DNA from: an uncultured bacterium
Lineage (GTDB): Bacteria > Verrucomicrobiota > Kiritimatiellia > RFP12 > UBA1067
Reading direction: 5' to 3'
NCBI GenBank assembly: GCA_946401765.1
Contig: CAMIVJ010000223.1
Span: 1 to 5,464 of the forward strand
DNA length: 5,464 nt
The notes beneath the pieces were generated by a model. That model made no database searches. It saw nothing but the letters and a program-made list of their open reading frames with translations, and was not told the DNA's origin. Of the stretch, positions 5,014-5,464 are shown one piece after another. Both the position numbers and the translations under genes were made by a program. The stretch's first letter is position 1. Each line of letters opens with the position of its first letter.

Positions 5014-5464
5014 ATGATGAAACATAGATGGATGGCTGTGGCGGCGTTCGCGGCGGTGGTTGCGGCGAGCGGCGCAGTTGAGGTGAGGCAGATATTCCGC
5101 GCGGAAAGGTTCCAGCGCGGCGATACGAACGTGTCGCGTCTGCAGGAGATCGACGACGCGAGCTGGATCTGGCACCCAACAGCAGTTGAGCGCGGCGAGG
5201 TGGGCAAGTACACCTTCCTGCGCTTCAAGAAGGAGTTTACGGCGGACGCGGCGCCGCTGAGGTTTGATGTAAGCGCGGACGAGCGTTTCGAGCTGCTGCT
5301 GGACGGCGCACCGATCGCGTTCGGTCCGCATCGTGGCATCGTCGAGAACTGGCTCTACCAGTCCTACGAGGCGAAGCTCGCGCCGCAGCCAGGCGGCCTC
5401 AAGTGGATTGACGCCGCCACGCCGCACCCGAAGGGCATGATTCTCACGAAGCTGCGCTTCGACG
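5014..5464 (+). CDS. Secreted GH78-like (alpha-L-rhamnosidase-type) protein, N-terminal part
   Basis: The frame starts at ATGATG and stays open to the window end, giving 150 residues; the 3' part is missing. Residues 1-21 are a signal peptide (MMKHRWMA, an Ala/Val-rich core, VVAASGA), so the protein is exported. Residues 49-128 resemble the accessory beta-sandwich found at the N-terminus of bacterial alpha-L-rhamnosidases (GH78) and related proteins: ASWIWHP (49-55), FLRFKKEFTAD (68-78), FDVSADERFELLLDG (84-98), IAFGPHRG (101-108) and a YQSYEAKLAP strand (115-124). The catalytic (alpha/alpha)6 domain would lie beyond the window, so activity cannot be confirmed. After residue 124 the sequence (GGLKWIDAATPHPKGM) does not continue as I would expect for this domain, which may mean a divergent or shortened sandwich. 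It follows the ATPase gene by 44 bases with no clear promoter of its own. Confidence 0.72.
   Translation, partial: MMKHRWMAVAAFAAVVAASGAVEVRQIFRAERFQRGDTNVSRLQEIDDASWIWHPTAVERGEVGKYTFLRFKKEFTADAAPLRFDVSADERFELLLDGAPIAFGPHRGIVENWLYQSYEAKLAPQPGGLKWIDAATPHPKGMILTKLRFD

Noticed and set aside
4178..5179. Reverse-strand open frame of 333 codons across the ATPase and GH78-like genes
   Set aside because: It spans the ends of two well-supported + strand genes and the gap between them, and shows no recognisable domain.
3644..5464. A multi-gene defence system built around the ATPase/nuclease
   Set aside because: The neighbours are secreted carbohydrate-active proteins. No methylase, toxin, reverse transcriptase, second defence effector or CRISPR repeat is visible.
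1..5464. tRNA, rRNA, CRISPR array or insertion sequence
   Set aside because: I saw no cloverleaf, no regularly spaced repeats, and no transposase or terminal inverted repeats in the window.

Overview
The window carries five genes, all on the + strand, and none of the reverse-strand reading frames looks real. It suggests a carbohydrate-degrading bacterium of moderately high GC that uses clear Shine-Dalgarno sites (AGGAG-type before four of the five genes). The gene types are large secreted beta-helix glycosidases, a rhamnosidase-like protein and a DUF234-type ATPase. Together these resemble an anaerobic PVC-group genome (Kiritimatiellota, Lentisphaerota or Verrucomicrobiota). This placement is an inference. 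The strong Shine-Dalgarno sites argue against Bacteroidota, the other group rich in GH110.

Layout. (1) 3-401: an unrecognised acidic protein, probably the 3' part of a longer gene. (2) 433-1248: a secreted right-handed beta-helix protein that keeps the N-terminus and the C-terminal rungs of a much longer family but has lost the middle, apparently by an in-frame deletion. (3) 1263-3530: a full-length secreted GH110 alpha-1,3-galactosidase with an extra N-terminal carbohydrate-binding-like beta-sandwich. It lies 14 bases after gene 2 with its own good ribosome binding site, so genes 2 and 3 are probably co-transcribed. (4) 3531-3643: a short regulatory region with a near-consensus extended -10 promoter, a perfect 10-bp palindrome at the likely transcription start, a small leader hairpin and a possible 8-codon leader ORF overlapping the next start codon. 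(5) 3644-4969: a cytoplasmic P-loop ATPase with a C-terminal PD-(D/E)xK-like nuclease domain (ATPase_2 plus DUF234 architecture). (6) 5014 to the end: the N-terminus of a secreted protein with a GH78 (alpha-L-rhamnosidase)-like accessory beta-sandwich, cut by the window edge.

The secreted proteins fit a polysaccharide or glycoprotein utilisation region that removes terminal alpha-galactose and possibly rhamnose outside the cytoplasm. The ATPase has its own promoter, an AT-richer start and no obvious role in glycan breakdown, so it looks like an independent, possibly acquired gene dropped into the run of glycosidases. I see no complete new multi-gene system. The most unusual points are the deletion-fusion in gene 2, built at a VTIRG beta-helix rung motif whose 14-bp coding sequence recurs exactly in the GH110 gene, and the compact leader of the ATPase gene.
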